The translations under genes and the position numbers were made by a program. Source: Gemmatimonadota bacterium (GTDB lineage: Bacteria > Gemmatimonadota > Gemmatimonadetes > Gemmatimonadales > Gemmatimonadaceae). Taken from it: 51,555 nucleotides of DNA. Of the stretch, positions 9,058 to 17,365 are shown piece after piece. Every line of letters starts with the position of its first letter. The stretch's first letter is position 1. The stretch covers positions 1 to 51,555 of the forward strand of contig JAPLKT010000025.1 of the NCBI GenBank assembly GCA_026387895.1. Direction: 5' to 3'. A model generated the notes under the pieces. The model had not been told where the DNA came from. It saw only the letters and a program-made list of their open reading frames with translations, and ran no database searches.

Positions 9058-11583
9058 GTGAGACGCCTTTGGGTTCTGCTCCTCGCCATCGCCTGCCGCT
9101 CCGCCACGGAGGGGCCGCGTGATCCGTCCGCCGTGAGCACGATCACGGTGTCGCTCGCCGCGGGTCGTGTGGCCATTGGTGGGAGTGTTCTCGCGAAAGC
9201 GGTGCTGAAGAACGGCGCTGGGGCGATCATCGCGGACGGACTCCCGGCGTGGAGTTCGTTGAACCCCACCATAGCGGTTATCGAAGCAAACGGGTTGATC
9301 ACCGGAGTGGGGCTGGGAACCGCCACCATTCGTGCTTCTGTTGGGAGCGTGACCTCCGACGTGCAGGTTGTGGTGGTGAACCCGGTGGCGACCTCGCTCG
9401 TGATGACGCGTGACACCGCAACGGTGCTTTTCCCCAGTGGAACGTTGCAGTTACAGGCCAACGCGCGCGATGCCTCTGGTGCGCTGATTGCTCGTCCGGA
9501 CATCATCTGGAGTTCTGCCACGCCGCTGATTGCCCGTGTGAGCGCCGCAGGACTGGTGACGCCGGTGGCCGCCGGTACTGCCGTCATACGCGCCTCGATG
9601 GACAGTGCGGTTGCTCAGGCGATCGTTTCGGTGCAGGTGGCTCCGGTAGCAAACGCGCCGACAATCACGGCAATCTCGCCCAGCTCGACACTCGTCCCCG
9701 GGGGGACCTACACACTCACCGGTGCGAACTTCGCGAATACCTCCTCGGGGAACGCGGTGGTCATCGACGGACTCCCCATGGTGGTGGGCTCGTCCTCGCT
9801 CACGAAGATGGTCATTACGCTGCCGAGCTCCGGCTTTTCCTGCGAGCCCACGCGCCAAGTCCTTATTCAGGTCACCGCGGGGGGCGTGACGGGTGGTGGT
9901 GCCGCCACATTGCAGGTCGCGAGCCCACGCACGCTACAGCCGGGGCAGTCCATTGTGCTCAGCGCCGCCAGCGATGTCCGCTGCAATGAGCTCGCGCTCA
10001 CCGGCGGCCGTTATGTTGTGAGCGTCTATAACGCGAGCCGCTCGAGCATTACCCCAACAGCGCTCAACGCGGTGTCGGCGACGCTGCGCGGCGCCATTAC
10101 AATCGGTGGTGGGCAGGTCGCAGCGGCTGCGAATCTCGCCGTGGCAGCGCCATCGGCTACGTCGCCCTCCAACACGACGCACCTCAATATCCTCGAGCGC
10201 AATCGCGGGATGTTGACTCGTGTTGCGGCGCGCAGTTCTTCGATCACGACCACGGCAAGCACCACCGTTGGCACCATCACGCCGGTCAAGCTGCCGAACC
10301 TCGACGCCGCAAACTTTTGCGTCTCGAGCATCGCCATCAACGCTCGAACAGTATTCGTCGGGCAGCGCGCGGTTATTCTCGAGGACACCAGCACGGTGTT
10401 TGGCGCACGCGCCACGCTCGCAGGGCAAATGGACGACTACTACCGGCGGCTCGGACAAGAGTTCGACGCTGTCATGTGGCCGCTCATCACGACGAACTTC
10501 GGCAATCCGCTCGCGATGGACGCCCAAATCGGCGGCGTCGGCAAAGTGATGATGGTCTTCTCACCGCGCATCAATGTGATGCAGCAACAGGCGGTGCAGG
10601 GCTTTGCGGTGAGCTGCGACCTCGACCCCACCCTGCCGAGTAGCAATGCGGGCGCGTTCTTTTACGCCATCGTTCCCACGAGTACCACGAGCGGCTACGC
10701 CAATGGCGAGTCGCGCGACAGCTGGCTCCGGCAAGTTCGAGCCACGGTGGTACACGAGGTCAAACACATCGCCACCTTCGCCGAGCGCCGGTCGCACGCG
10801 CTCTCGCTGGATCCGGTCCTTACTGATGTCTCGTGGGAGGAAGGCATGGCGCGCGTGGCCGAGGAACTTTATGCGCGCACGTTCTATCAATCGGCGGCCA
10901 AAGCAAATCTGCGCTACGCGACCTCGGTCGGGTGCGATCTCACCTTCCAAACCGTCGGTGCTGCCTGCCAGGATCGCCCTGAGCTGATGCAGCGCCACTT
11001 CGCAGCACTCTTCAGTGCGCTCTCAACGTCACAGTCGCTGAGCCCGCTGGGACGGGCGCAGGCCACCGACGTCAGTTTCTATGGCAGCGCCTGGTCGCTT
11101 CTGCGGTGGGCGATCGACCACTATGGTCCCACTGAGACGCAGTTCTTGACCGCCTTCACCACGGGCACGGCAACTGGTGTCCCTGCGCTCGAAGCGCGAA
11201 CCGCCAGTCATCCGTGGGAAGAAATTCTTGGTGAATGGTCGCTCGCCATGTATCTCGATGATCTTCCCGGCTTCACCACCGCCAATGCACGCATTGATTT
11301 CCCGTCGTGGAATCTCCGCAACATCTTTTTGGGGTTGTGCGGCGATCTGGGACCGTGCACCACAACAAATGCGGTGCAACAGTACCCGCGCCCTATCCCA
11401 CAGCAGCCGCGCGCGGTGAGCTTTGGCAACTTCACCTCAGTCATCACTGCGATGGTCGGCGGCGGCTATACACTCTTCGACCTCGGCGGAACACAAACGG
11501 CCCGCCAACTGCTCGAACTCAAAGGTCCGAACGGAACCGACCCGCCGTCCACCATGCGCATCGCGATCGCGCGGGTGCAATAG
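9058..11583 (+). CDS. Ig-like-domain lipoprotein with HExxH metalloprotease-like domain
   Basis: An 841-aa surface or periplasmic lipoprotein. It starts at GTG 9058 with a short leader ending LLLAIAC. Next come two bacterial Ig-like (BIG2-type) repeats, roughly residues 25-195, marked by AWSSLNPTIAVIEANGLITG and IIWSSATPLIARVSAAGLV, then an IPT/TIG-like domain (about 200-285). The C-terminal half carries HEVKH (His566, Glu567, His570) and, about 40 residues later, WEEGMARVAEELYAR. That combination resembles M30/hyicolysin-type zinc peptidases, where a Glu in EG-A acts as third ligand. The last 130 residues form a separate module that recurs in the truncated gene at the right end of the window. 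Proteolysis is plausible but unproven. Confidence 0.78.
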   Translation: MRRLWVLLLAIACRSATEGPRDPSAVSTITVSLAAGRVAIGGSVLAKAVLKNGAGAIIADGLPAWSSLNPTIAVIEANGLITGVGLGTATIRASVGSVTSDVQVVVVNPVATSLVMTRDTATVLFPSGTLQLQANARDASGALIARPDIIWSSATPLIARVSAAGLVTPVAAGTAVIRASMDSAVAQAIVSVQVAPVANAPTITAISPSSTLVPGGTYTLTGANFANTSSGNAVVIDGLPMVVGSSSLTKMVITLPSSGFSCEPTRQVLIQVTAGGVTGGGAATLQVASPRTLQPGQSIVLSAASDVRCNELALTGGRYVVSVYNASRSSITPTALNAVSATLRGAITIGGGQVAAAANLAVAAPSATSPSNTTHLNILERNRGMLTRVAARSSSITTTASTTVGTITPVKLPNLDAANFCVSSIAINARTVFVGQRAVILEDTSTVFGARATLAGQMDDYYRRLGQEFDAVMWPLITTNFGNPLAMDAQIGGVGKVMMVFSPRINVMQQQAVQGFAVSCDLDPTLPSSNAGAFFYAIVPTSTTSGYANGESRDSWLRQVRATVVHEVKHIATFAERRSHALSLDPVLTDVSWEEGMARVAEELYARTFYQSAAKANLRYATSVGCDLTFQTVGAACQDRPELMQRHFAALFSALSTSQSLSPLGRAQATDVSFYGSAWSLLRWAIDHYGPTETQFLTAFTTGTATGVPALEARTASHPWEEILGEWSLAMYLDDLPGFTTANARIDFPSWNLRNIFLGLCGDLGPCTTTNAVQQYPRPIPQQPRAVSFGNFTSVITAMVGGGYTLFDLGGTQTARQLLELKGPNGTDPPSTMRIAIARVQ

Positions 11584-11600
11584 CGCGGCCGGACGAACAG

Positions 11601-11631
11601 ACGGGGCGGCCACAACATGTGGCCGCCCCGT
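11601..11631. terminator. Bidirectional hairpin terminator
   Basis: A perfect 14-bp stem (ACGGGGCGGCCACA with its complement) and a 3-nt loop ACA sit between the converging Ig/HExxH gene and the ABC permease gene. Confidence 0.75.
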
Positions 11632-11652
11632 TGCCGTTCATGGCCGCTGCAA

Positions 11653-14199
11653 TTAGTTCTCGCGCAGAGCCGCCATTGGCGTTTCGCGAAACACATCGCG
11701 GCTCGTCACCAGGCCAATCGTCACGGCAAGCCCCATCATCAAGGCCGCGATTCCTGCAGCGGCCGCGATCGCCGGTGAGAACGAGCCCTTGAACACAAAA
11801 TGGATGAGCGCCCAGGCGCCGCCAAAGGAGAGTACCATCCCGGTCAGCGCGCCGAGGGCACCGAGTAGCGCGTACTCCACCAGTAGGATTCGCATAACCT
11901 GCGCCTGCGTGGCGCCGAGCGTTTTGAGTAGCACGCTTTCGCGCAGACGGTCTCGGCGCGTGGCGGCAACCGCACTGAATAGCACCGGAACTCCCATCGC
12001 CAAACTAAAGAGCGCGAGGAATCGCACGGCAAGGCTTACCTTCTCGATGATCTCTGTAACCGTTCGACGGACGAGCGAGAGGTCGACGCTCGACACATTC
12101 GGGAAGCGCGTAACGGTGCGACGCTGCAAACGCGCGATGGTCGTGTCAGCGCTGATCGAAGCCATCGTCACGAACTGTTTCGGCGCCGTGACGAGCCCTT
12201 TCGTCGCGAACACCGCGAAAAAATTCGGCTCGAACCGCCCCCAGGTGACGACGCGCAAGCTTGTGATCTGCGACAGGATCCGCACGCCCTGCACATCCCA
12301 GAGAATTCGGTCGCCGAGCGTCACCTTCAGTTGCGTCGCGACATCTTGGTCGAGCGAGAGCTCAGTGACGGAATCGGGGAGGGTCGCGGACCCGAACCAC
12401 TTGCCGCTCACAATTTTCTCCGTGGAGACCACGGTGTCGCGATAGGTCGAGCGATACTCGCGGCGCAGGGTCCAGTGATTTGGCCGCATCGCATGCGCGG
12501 CGGCCCAGCGCACCCCGGTCACGCCGTTGATCTCGGCGACCTTCATCGTGACGATCGGCGAGTATCCCATCACATGCTGCCCTTCGGCGGCAAAGATGGA
12601 GTCGAGGCCCGCGCGCTGGTCCTCCTGAATGTCAAACAGGATCATGTTCGCCTTCGACTGCGCCGCGGTCACATTGAACTGGTTGAGCAGATTCGCCTGA
12701 ACCAGAAACAGCGTGCTGACGAGAAACGAACCGAAGCCGAGTGCGAGAACCACAGTGCGCGTCTGGTTGCCGGGGCGATACAAGTTCGCAAGGCCCTGGC
12801 GCGCCACATACGGCCAGCGCGCCGATCCCATGCGGCGCGCAAGCCACGAGAGCCCCGTGGCGCTCAGGTAGAGCACCACCATGCTTCCCGCGATGCCACC
12901 GGCAAAGCCCGCGCCGCGCTTGAGCGAGCCCGCGCGCTCAAACGAGAGCGCCAGCACACTGCCGACCAATGCGACATTTACCAACTGCGTGGGGATGTCG
13001 CGCGCTCGCGCCCGGTCGAGTGCGTCGGCGTCACGGCGCAACGCCTGCAACGGCGACACGCGCCGAAGCCCCAGCAAAGGCCGCAGCGCGAACACCAAGG
13101 CCACCCACACGCCAATCCCGAGCCCTGTGAGCAGTGCCTTGGGGTCGAGCGCGACGCTCACGTCCACCGGCAAGAAATCCTTGAGCACCAGCGGCAGTCC
13201 AAACTGAATGGCCACGCCAAGCACCGCCCCCATCGCCGCACCGAGGAATCCCATCACGCTCGCCTGCAGCACATAAATCGCGAGCACCTGGCCGCTCGTG
13301 GCGCCCAAGCATCGGAGCACGGCCACGGTCTCGATTTTGCGAGTGACAAAGGCATTCACGCCGCTCGCCACACCAATCCCGCCGAGCAGCAATGCGATTA
13401 GTCCAACGATGCCGAGGAAGTCTGCGAGCTGTCCGATCGCTTCCGTGAAATTCGATTCGCGCTGCGTGACCGTCACCACGCGCACATTCTGTTTCTGCAA
13501 TCGGGCACGGTACGCCTTCACCCAGTCGTCGCTCGCGATGTTCGACGGAAGCTTCACCAGCGCCTCATACGACGCGCGGCTGCCGAAGCCGAGGAGTTGT
13601 GTCTCGGCGGCGTACCGTTCGGCGATGTATACGCGCGGGCCAATCGCGGCGGCGAACCCCGGGTCCCCCGGCATCGCCTCGACGGCGCCGATAATCTCAA
13701 AGCGTCCGTAACCGATGGTCAGCGAGTCGCCGACCTGCGCGTCGAGTGCGATCAGCAATGCGGGGTCGACCACCGCGCGTCGGCCCGCCTGCACTTGTGA
13801 CCAGCGTCCCGCCGGTGAAGTCTCCACCGCGCCATAGAAGGGATATCCGTCACCGATCGCCTTCACCTGCGCGAGTCGTGTGCCGCCCGAACGCTGCGCC
13901 AACACCATCGAGCCAAAGCTCACCACCCGTACGACGGGCGTGCCACGCGCGGCGATCGTGTCGAGTGCGCGCTGCGCATCTTCGGGGAACTGCGCGTTGT
14001 ACGTGAACGACACATCGCCGCCCAGCAGCGTGCGCGACTGTGATTTGAGCGAACTCTGCACATTCGCCGCAAACGAATCGATCGCGACCAGCGCGGCGAC
14101 GCCGAGTGAGATCGACGACATGTACAACAGCAGCCGACGGCGAGCCGTGCGGCTCTCGCGCCAGGCCAGACGCGGAATAGCGGACCAGCGCATCGCCAT
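11653..14199 (-). CDS. FtsX-type ABC transporter permease (YbbP-like)
   Basis: Inner-membrane permease of the MacB/FtsX/LolC superfamily, 848 aa. It begins with a short cytoplasmic segment and TM1 (LLLYMSSISLGVAALVAIDSF), followed by a large periplasmic domain (to about residue 260) and a group of three TM helices with the FtsX core. A second copy of the same arrangement follows, with the C-terminal FtsX core including VLLKTLGATQAQVMRILLVEYALLGALGA. The doubled layout of about 800-850 residues matches YbbP rather than the single-core MacB. Its start overlaps the stop of the ATPase gene (TGATG), so the pair is translationally coupled. The pairing with a divergent SGNH esterase gene matches the tesA/ybbA/ybbP neighbourhood known from E. 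coli. Substrate unknown; lipid or lipoprotein extrusion is an inference. Confidence 0.85.
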   Translation of the reverse strand: MAMRWSAIPRLAWRESRTARRRLLLYMSSISLGVAALVAIDSFAANVQSSLKSQSRTLLGGDVSFTYNAQFPEDAQRALDTIAARGTPVVRVVSFGSMVLAQRSGGTRLAQVKAIGDGYPFYGAVETSPAGRWSQVQAGRRAVVDPALLIALDAQVGDSLTIGYGRFEIIGAVEAMPGDPGFAAAIGPRVYIAERYAAETQLLGFGSRASYEALVKLPSNIASDDWVKAYRARLQKQNVRVVTVTQRESNFTEAIGQLADFLGIVGLIALLLGGIGVASGVNAFVTRKIETVAVLRCLGATSGQVLAIYVLQASVMGFLGAAMGAVLGVAIQFGLPLVLKDFLPVDVSVALDPKALLTGLGIGVWVALVFALRPLLGLRRVSPLQALRRDADALDRARARDIPTQLVNVALVGSVLALSFERAGSLKRGAGFAGGIAGSMVVLYLSATGLSWLARRMGSARWPYVARQGLANLYRPGNQTRTVVLALGFGSFLVSTLFLVQANLLNQFNVTAAQSKANMILFDIQEDQRAGLDSIFAAEGQHVMGYSPIVTMKVAEINGVTGVRWAAAHAMRPNHWTLRREYRSTYRDTVVSTEKIVSGKWFGSATLPDSVTELSLDQDVATQLKVTLGDRILWDVQGVRILSQITSLRVVTWGRFEPNFFAVFATKGLVTAPKQFVTMASISADTTIARLQRRTVTRFPNVSSVDLSLVRRTVTEIIEKVSLAVRFLALFSLAMGVPVLFSAVAATRRDRLRESVLLKTLGATQAQVMRILLVEYALLGALGALTGMVLSFGGAWALIHFVFKGSFSPAIAAAAGIAALMMGLAVTIGLVTSRDVFRETPMAALREN

Positions 14200-14879
14200 C
14201 AGGTGGCTCCGGTCATCCGATCTTCCACCACTTCGCCGTCGCGGAGTCGAATCACCCGCCCCGTGCGTTCGGCGAGCGCGATATCATGCGTGACGATCAC
14301 CACGGTCGACCCCGACTCGCGGTTGAGTTCTTGGAGGAGTTCCACAATCCGCTCGCCGGTCGCGCCGTCGAGGTTGCCGGTGGGCTCGTCGGCAAACAGG
14401 ATGCGCGGATTGTTCGAGAAGGCGCGCGCGATGGATACGCGTTGCTGCTCGCCCCCTGAGAGCTGAGCCGGGAAGTGCCCCGTGCGGTCGCTAAGCCCGA
14501 CGCGCTGCAAGAGGTCGCGGGCGCGGTCGGCGGAGCCGTCCTCCCCGCGCAATTCTAGCGGCACCTGCACATTTTCCAATGCGGTGAGTGTCGGGATCAG
14601 CTGGAACGATTGAAAGATGAATCCGACTTTCTCACCGCGCAGGAGGGCGCGCTGGTCTTCGGTCATCCGCGTGATGTCCACGCCGTCAAGGCTGACGGCG
14701 CCATCACTCGGCGTGTCGAGGCCGGCGAGGAGGCCGAGGAGGGTCGTCTTGCCGCTCCCTGAGGGGCCGACGATCGCGACAAAGGCCCCCTGTGGGATGG
14801 AGAAGGAGACATGTTTCAGTACCGCCAGCCGGCCGTTGCCGCTCTGGTATTCTTTCGTGAGGTGTGTAGCCGTGAGCAT
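14199..14879 (-). CDS. ABC transporter ATP-binding protein (LolD/YbbA-like)
   Basis: Cytoplasmic ATPase that powers the adjacent FtsX-type permease. All motifs are intact: Walker A GPSGSGKTTLLG, Q-loop FIFQSFQLIPTL, signature LSGGEQQRVSIARAF, Walker B ILFADEPTGNLDG and the switch His in VIVTHDIAL. The length (226 aa) is typical of LolD/YbbA. The ATG at 14879 is chosen because the family starts with MLTATHLTKEYQSG; the in-frame extension upstream of it is shadow sequence of the divergent esterase gene. Start codons of this gene and the esterase meet in the tetramer CATG, so the two promoters must lie inside each other's coding sequence if the esterase really starts at 14878. Confidence 0.9.
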   Translation of the reverse strand: MLTATHLTKEYQSGNGRLAVLKHVSFSIPQGAFVAIVGPSGSGKTTLLGLLAGLDTPSDGAVSLDGVDITRMTEDQRALLRGEKVGFIFQSFQLIPTLTALENVQVPLELRGEDGSADRARDLLQRVGLSDRTGHFPAQLSGGEQQRVSIARAFSNNPRILFADEPTGNLDGATGERIVELLQELNRESGSTVVIVTHDIALAERTGRVIRLRDGEVVEDRMTGAT

Positions 14880-15717
14880 GAGTGCAGCGGTGCAGGGAAG
14901 TCGCCGTCTCGCCCAAGGGCGTTGGACGCGCGGCATGATAATCGGACTCGGACTACTGAGCGCGGCGTGCGGTGGTGGCACGAGCGCCGGTGGCACGAGC
15001 GCCGGTGGCACGAGCGCCGGTGGGGCAAATAAGTCTCCAATGGCGAACCCCGGCGGGGAGCGCTCGGTTCCTGTGGAATCAACTACCGTGGCGGCGCCAT
15101 TGGCAGTCGGCGCGGCGCCGGAGGAGGTGCAAGACCGTACGGGCGCGCCGCGCGTTCTGTTTCTGGGGACGTCGCTGACCGCCGGGTATGGCTTGGACGA
15201 CCCCGCGCAGGACAGTTGGCCCGCGGTGATTCAGCATATCGCCGATTCGCTGCATGTGCCGCTGGACGGGGTGAACGCCGGCCTGTCTGGGGAGACATCG
15301 GCGGGGGCGCTGCGTCGCACCGAGTGGCTCCTTAAGCAGCACGCCGACCTGGTGGTGATCGAGACTGGCGCCAATGATGGGCTCCGGGGACTCAATTCTG
15401 ATTCCACCGCCGCCAACCTCCGGGCGATTATCGGCAAGATCCGGGCAGCCCAGCCAGCGGCGAAGCTGCTGCTGGTGCAGATGGAGGCGCCGACCAATTT
15501 GGGCACCGGGTATACCCGTGATTTTCATGCGCTGTATGGTCGGGTGGCTCGGGAGGCCAAGATTGCCCTTTCTCCCTTCCTGCTGGACGGTGTGGCGGGG
15601 GTGCGGACGCTCAACCAGGCGGACGGTATCCACCCTCTGCCGGAGGGGGCCCGTCGGGCGGCTCGGACCATGTGGCCGTCGATCCGGAGTGCGATCGGCA
15701 GGCCGGGCAGGCCGTAG
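14878..15717 (+). CDS. SGNH-hydrolase lipoprotein (TesA/arylesterase-like)
   Basis: Exported esterase or lysophospholipase-type enzyme. The SGNH blocks are all present: Ser in LFLGTSLTAGYGLDD, Gly in NAGLSGETSAG, Asn in ETGANDGLRG, and Asp/His in DGIHPLPEGA. A lipobox LLSAAC precedes a linker built from three exact 15-bp repeats (14974-15018, encoding GTSAG units). The start is uncertain: ATG 14878 overlaps the start codon of the divergent ATPase gene, GTG 14872 has a GAGG nearby, and ATG 14935 gives a shorter, cleaner lipoprotein leader. The last residues run into GC-rich repeats after 15700. The gene is divergent from an ABC exporter in the same way as E. coli tesA from ybbAP. Confidence 0.85.
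   Translation: MSAAVQGSRRLAQGRWTRGMIIGLGLLSAACGGGTSAGGTSAGGTSAGGANKSPMANPGGERSVPVESTTVAAPLAVGAAPEEVQDRTGAPRVLFLGTSLTAGYGLDDPAQDSWPAVIQHIADSLHVPLDGVNAGLSGETSAGALRRTEWLLKQHADLVVIETGANDGLRGLNSDSTAANLRAIIGKIRAAQPAAKLLLVQMEAPTNLGTGYTRDFHALYGRVAREAKIALSPFLLDGVAGVRTLNQADGIHPLPEGARRAARTMWPSIRSAIGRPGRP
14974..15018 (+). repeat. Three 15-bp tandem repeats in a lipoprotein linker
   Basis: The unit GGTGGCACGAGCGCC occurs three times without mismatch just after the lipobox of the SGNH hydrolase, coding for a flexible Gly/Ser/Thr linker. Copy number could change without shifting the reading frame. Confidence 0.85.
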
Positions 15718-15782
15718 GCAGGCGTAGGCAGGCCGTAGGCCTTCTGGACCCCCTGGGGACCCTATCCCGCCCCGGGCACACG

Positions 15783-15811
15783 TTGACCCAACCGATTGTC
15801 TGGTTTATACT
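15783..15811 (+). promoter_or_regulatory. Sigma70-type promoter of efp
   Basis: A near-consensus -35 element TTGACC (15783-15788) and -10 element TATACT (15806-15811) are separated by exactly 17 bp and lie about 50 bp before the efp start codon. This is the clearest promoter in the window. Confidence 0.75.
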
Positions 15812-15861
15812 TGAAGGCTACCTCCGAACACTTTCGAATCGCTTAAGAGGGATGTCGTTCA

Positions 15862-16428
15862 ATGGCAATGCCCGCCACCCAGATCCGTCGCGGAATGGTC
15901 CTCGTTTTTGAGGGCGATCCGTGTCGTGTGATCGAGTTCCGTCACCACACGCCCGGTAACCTCCGCGCGATGGTGCAGGCCAAGCTCAAGAACATGCGCA
16001 GCGGCAACAGCTTCGAGCATCGGTTCCGCGCGGCCGACTCCATTGAGAAGGCGGACATGGAGACGCACGAGCTGGAGTTCATGTACGCCGGTGGCGACAC
16101 CTGGCATTTCATGAACACCGAGAACTACGACCAGCTGGAGATGGACGCCGAGACGTTGGGCGACAATGCGCAGTGGATGCAGTCGGGGATGAAGATCCTC
16201 GCGGAGTATTACAACGGCAAGGCAATCGGCATTCAGTTGCCACAGCATCTGTCGCTGACGATTGTCGACACCGCGCCGGTGATGAAGACGGCGACCAAGA
16301 CGGCGAGCACCAAGCCAGCCACGTTGGAGAATGGTGTGACGATCAACGTGCCAGAGTTCATTGCGAGTGGCGAGCGGGTGCGTGTGAACCCGACGACTGG
16401 CGAGTACATGGATCGGGCGAAGGACTGA
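15862..16428 (+). CDS. efp: Translation elongation factor P
   Basis: Ribosome-binding factor that relieves stalling at proline runs, 188 aa with the three-domain EF-P layout. The KOW-like N-domain includes MVLVFEGDPCRVIEFRHHTPGNLRAMVQAK-type sequence, followed by two OB domains, with the ending GERVRVNPTTGEYMDRAKD as expected. The tip of the N-domain loop reads PGNLRA, so the position that holds modified Lys34 in E. coli (PGKGQA) is Asn here, with Arg two residues later. No epmA, epmB, earP or ymfI gene is seen in the window. GAGGG lies upstream of ATG 15862; a second ATG two codons later is a minor alternative. Confidence 0.93.
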   Translation: MAMPATQIRRGMVLVFEGDPCRVIEFRHHTPGNLRAMVQAKLKNMRSGNSFEHRFRAADSIEKADMETHELEFMYAGGDTWHFMNTENYDQLEMDAETLGDNAQWMQSGMKILAEYYNGKAIGIQLPQHLSLTIVDTAPVMKTATKTASTKPATLENGVTINVPEFIASGERVRVNPTTGEYMDRAKD

Positions 16429-16560
16429 GTTCGGTGGTTTGCACTACGCTTTTTTAATAACTGATGAGAAAGTGGCGATGTGAGGTTGAAGTAGTCACGT
16501 CGTCGCGCTACGTTTGAAGTCTGCACGGAATCCCTGCCGGGGGTGCACCAACCGGCGATG

Positions 16561-16634
16561 GTGGCTGTAGCTCAACTGGTTAGAGCACCGGTCTGTGGCA
16601 CCGGGGGTTGCGGGTTCAAGTCCCGTCAGTCACC
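16561..16634 (+). tRNA. tRNA-His (GTG)
   Basis: Full cloverleaf by eye: acceptor GTGGCTG/CAGTCAC, D-stem GCTC/GAGC, anticodon stem CCGGT/ACCGG around loop CTGTGGC, and T-arm GCGGG-TTCAAGT-CCCGT. A G at 16560 and discriminator C at 16634 fit the His identity pair. CCA is not encoded. Confidence 0.93.
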
Positions 16635-16650
16635 CTCCTGTCGGAATGTT

Positions 16651-16723
16651 AGGTCCGTAGCTCAATTGGTAGAGCACCGGTCTCCAAAACCGGCGGTTGG
16701 GGGTTCGATTCCCTCCGGGCCTG
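16651..16723 (+). tRNA. tRNA-Trp (CCA)
   Basis: Cloverleaf by eye: acceptor AGGTCCG/CGGGCCT, D-stem GCTC/GAGC, anticodon stem CCGGT/ACCGG around loop CTCCAAA, T-arm GGGGG-TTCGATT-CCCTC, discriminator G. It lies 16 bp after tRNA-His. CCA is not encoded. Confidence 0.93.
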
Positions 16724-16759
16724 TCGACAATTGAGGATGTATCGGAAGGGAAGTCCTGC

Positions 16760-16832
16760 GGCGCTATCGTCTAGGGGACTAGGACACGGCCCTCTCAAGG
16801 CTGGAACACGGGTTCGAATCCCGTTAGCGCTA
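16760..16832 (+). tRNA. tRNA-Glu (CTC)
   Basis: Acceptor GGCGCTA/TAGCGCT (a G-U first pair), D-stem GTCT/GGAC, anticodon stem CGGCC/GGCTG around loop CTCTCAA, T-arm ACGGG-TTCGAAT-CCCGT, discriminator A. Confidence 0.9.
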
Positions 16833-16885
16833 TGTGACCGCAGTGTGGGTTGTCTGTTGTAGGTGTAGGACAGCAGGCGATAGTC

Positions 16886-16957
16886 GGCCTCATCGTCTAT
16901 CGGTTAGGACGGCACCCTTTCAAGGTGCAGAGACGGGTTCGACTCCCGTTGGGGCTA
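16886..16957 (+). tRNA. tRNA-Glu (TTC)
   Basis: Acceptor GGCCTCA/TGGGGCT (with G-U pairs), D-stem GTCT/GGAC, anticodon stem GCACC/GGTGC around loop CTTTCAA, T-arm with loop TTCGACT, discriminator A. It is the major Glu isoacceptor, beside the CTC species. Confidence 0.9.
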
Positions 16958-17118
16958 TGCAGGGCTGCCAACGGGCGGCGTGCAAGAGAAGTAGTGAAAG
17001 CAGGGAAGCACCGCAGGGTAGTGGAGTTGGCTCCGCCCCGGCAGGTGAACAAGGGTTGCTGGACGCTCGGCGATGTGTGGTGCCGAGTCGGTGTTGGGGG
17101 CGTGGTGCCGCAAGGCGT

Positions 17119-17143
17119 CTCGGTTCGAATCCGAGTCAGGGCA
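17119..17143 (+). other. Orphan tRNA-like T-arm and 3' acceptor half
   Basis: CTCGG-TTCGAAT-CCGAG is a perfect T-arm followed by TCAGGGCA, as at the 3' end of a tRNA. A GTGCCGCAAGGCGT hairpin just before it resembles a Leu-type variable arm. No acceptable D-arm and anticodon arm could be built upstream. The best 5' acceptor (GCCCCGG at 17035) has one mismatch and would make a 109-nt molecule. It is either a decayed or insertion-bearing tRNA (Leu-like) or an unusual structure. Confidence 0.4.
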
Positions 17144-17155
17144 TGAGGTTCCCTC

Positions 17156-17227
17156 GCCACAGTAGCTCAGGGGTAGAGCACTCGATTCGTAATCGAGCGG
17201 TCGTCGGTTCAATTCCGACCTGTGGCT
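17156..17227 (+). tRNA. tRNA-Thr (CGT)
   Basis: Acceptor GCCACAG/CTGTGGC, D-stem GCTC/GAGC, anticodon stem CTCGA/TCGAG around loop TTCGTAA, T-arm GTCGG-TTCAATT-CCGAC, discriminator T. It is the last tRNA of the cluster, with a hairpin terminator 25 bp downstream. Confidence 0.93.
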
Positions 17228-17252
17228 CTTGAGGTGTGAGGTAGAAAACGAC

Positions 17253-17289
17253 AACGTCCCGTCCCGGCGCAATGCCAGGACGGGACGTT
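17253..17289. terminator. Hairpin terminator after the tRNA cluster
   Basis: A 12-bp perfect stem AACGTCCCGTCC/GGACGGGACGTT with a 13-nt loop follows tRNA-Thr. It also lies downstream of the minus-strand membrane-protein gene, so it can serve both. Confidence 0.75.
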
Positions 17290-17365
17290 TGCTATTCCGT
17301 AGCCTCTCCGACGGTCGAGCGCCCAGTCGCAGCGGGCTACGTCGCAGCGCGCGCCGTCGTTGTGA

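Noticed and set aside
12331-13401. 356-codon plus-strand frame inside the ABC permease gene
   Set aside because: Arg/His-rich antisense shadow; the minus-strand FtsX permease is clear.
17035-17143. A full Leu-type tRNA including GCCCCGG as 5' acceptor
   Set aside because: One acceptor mismatch, no valid D-arm or anticodon arm, and about 22 nt too long; kept only as a T-arm fragment.
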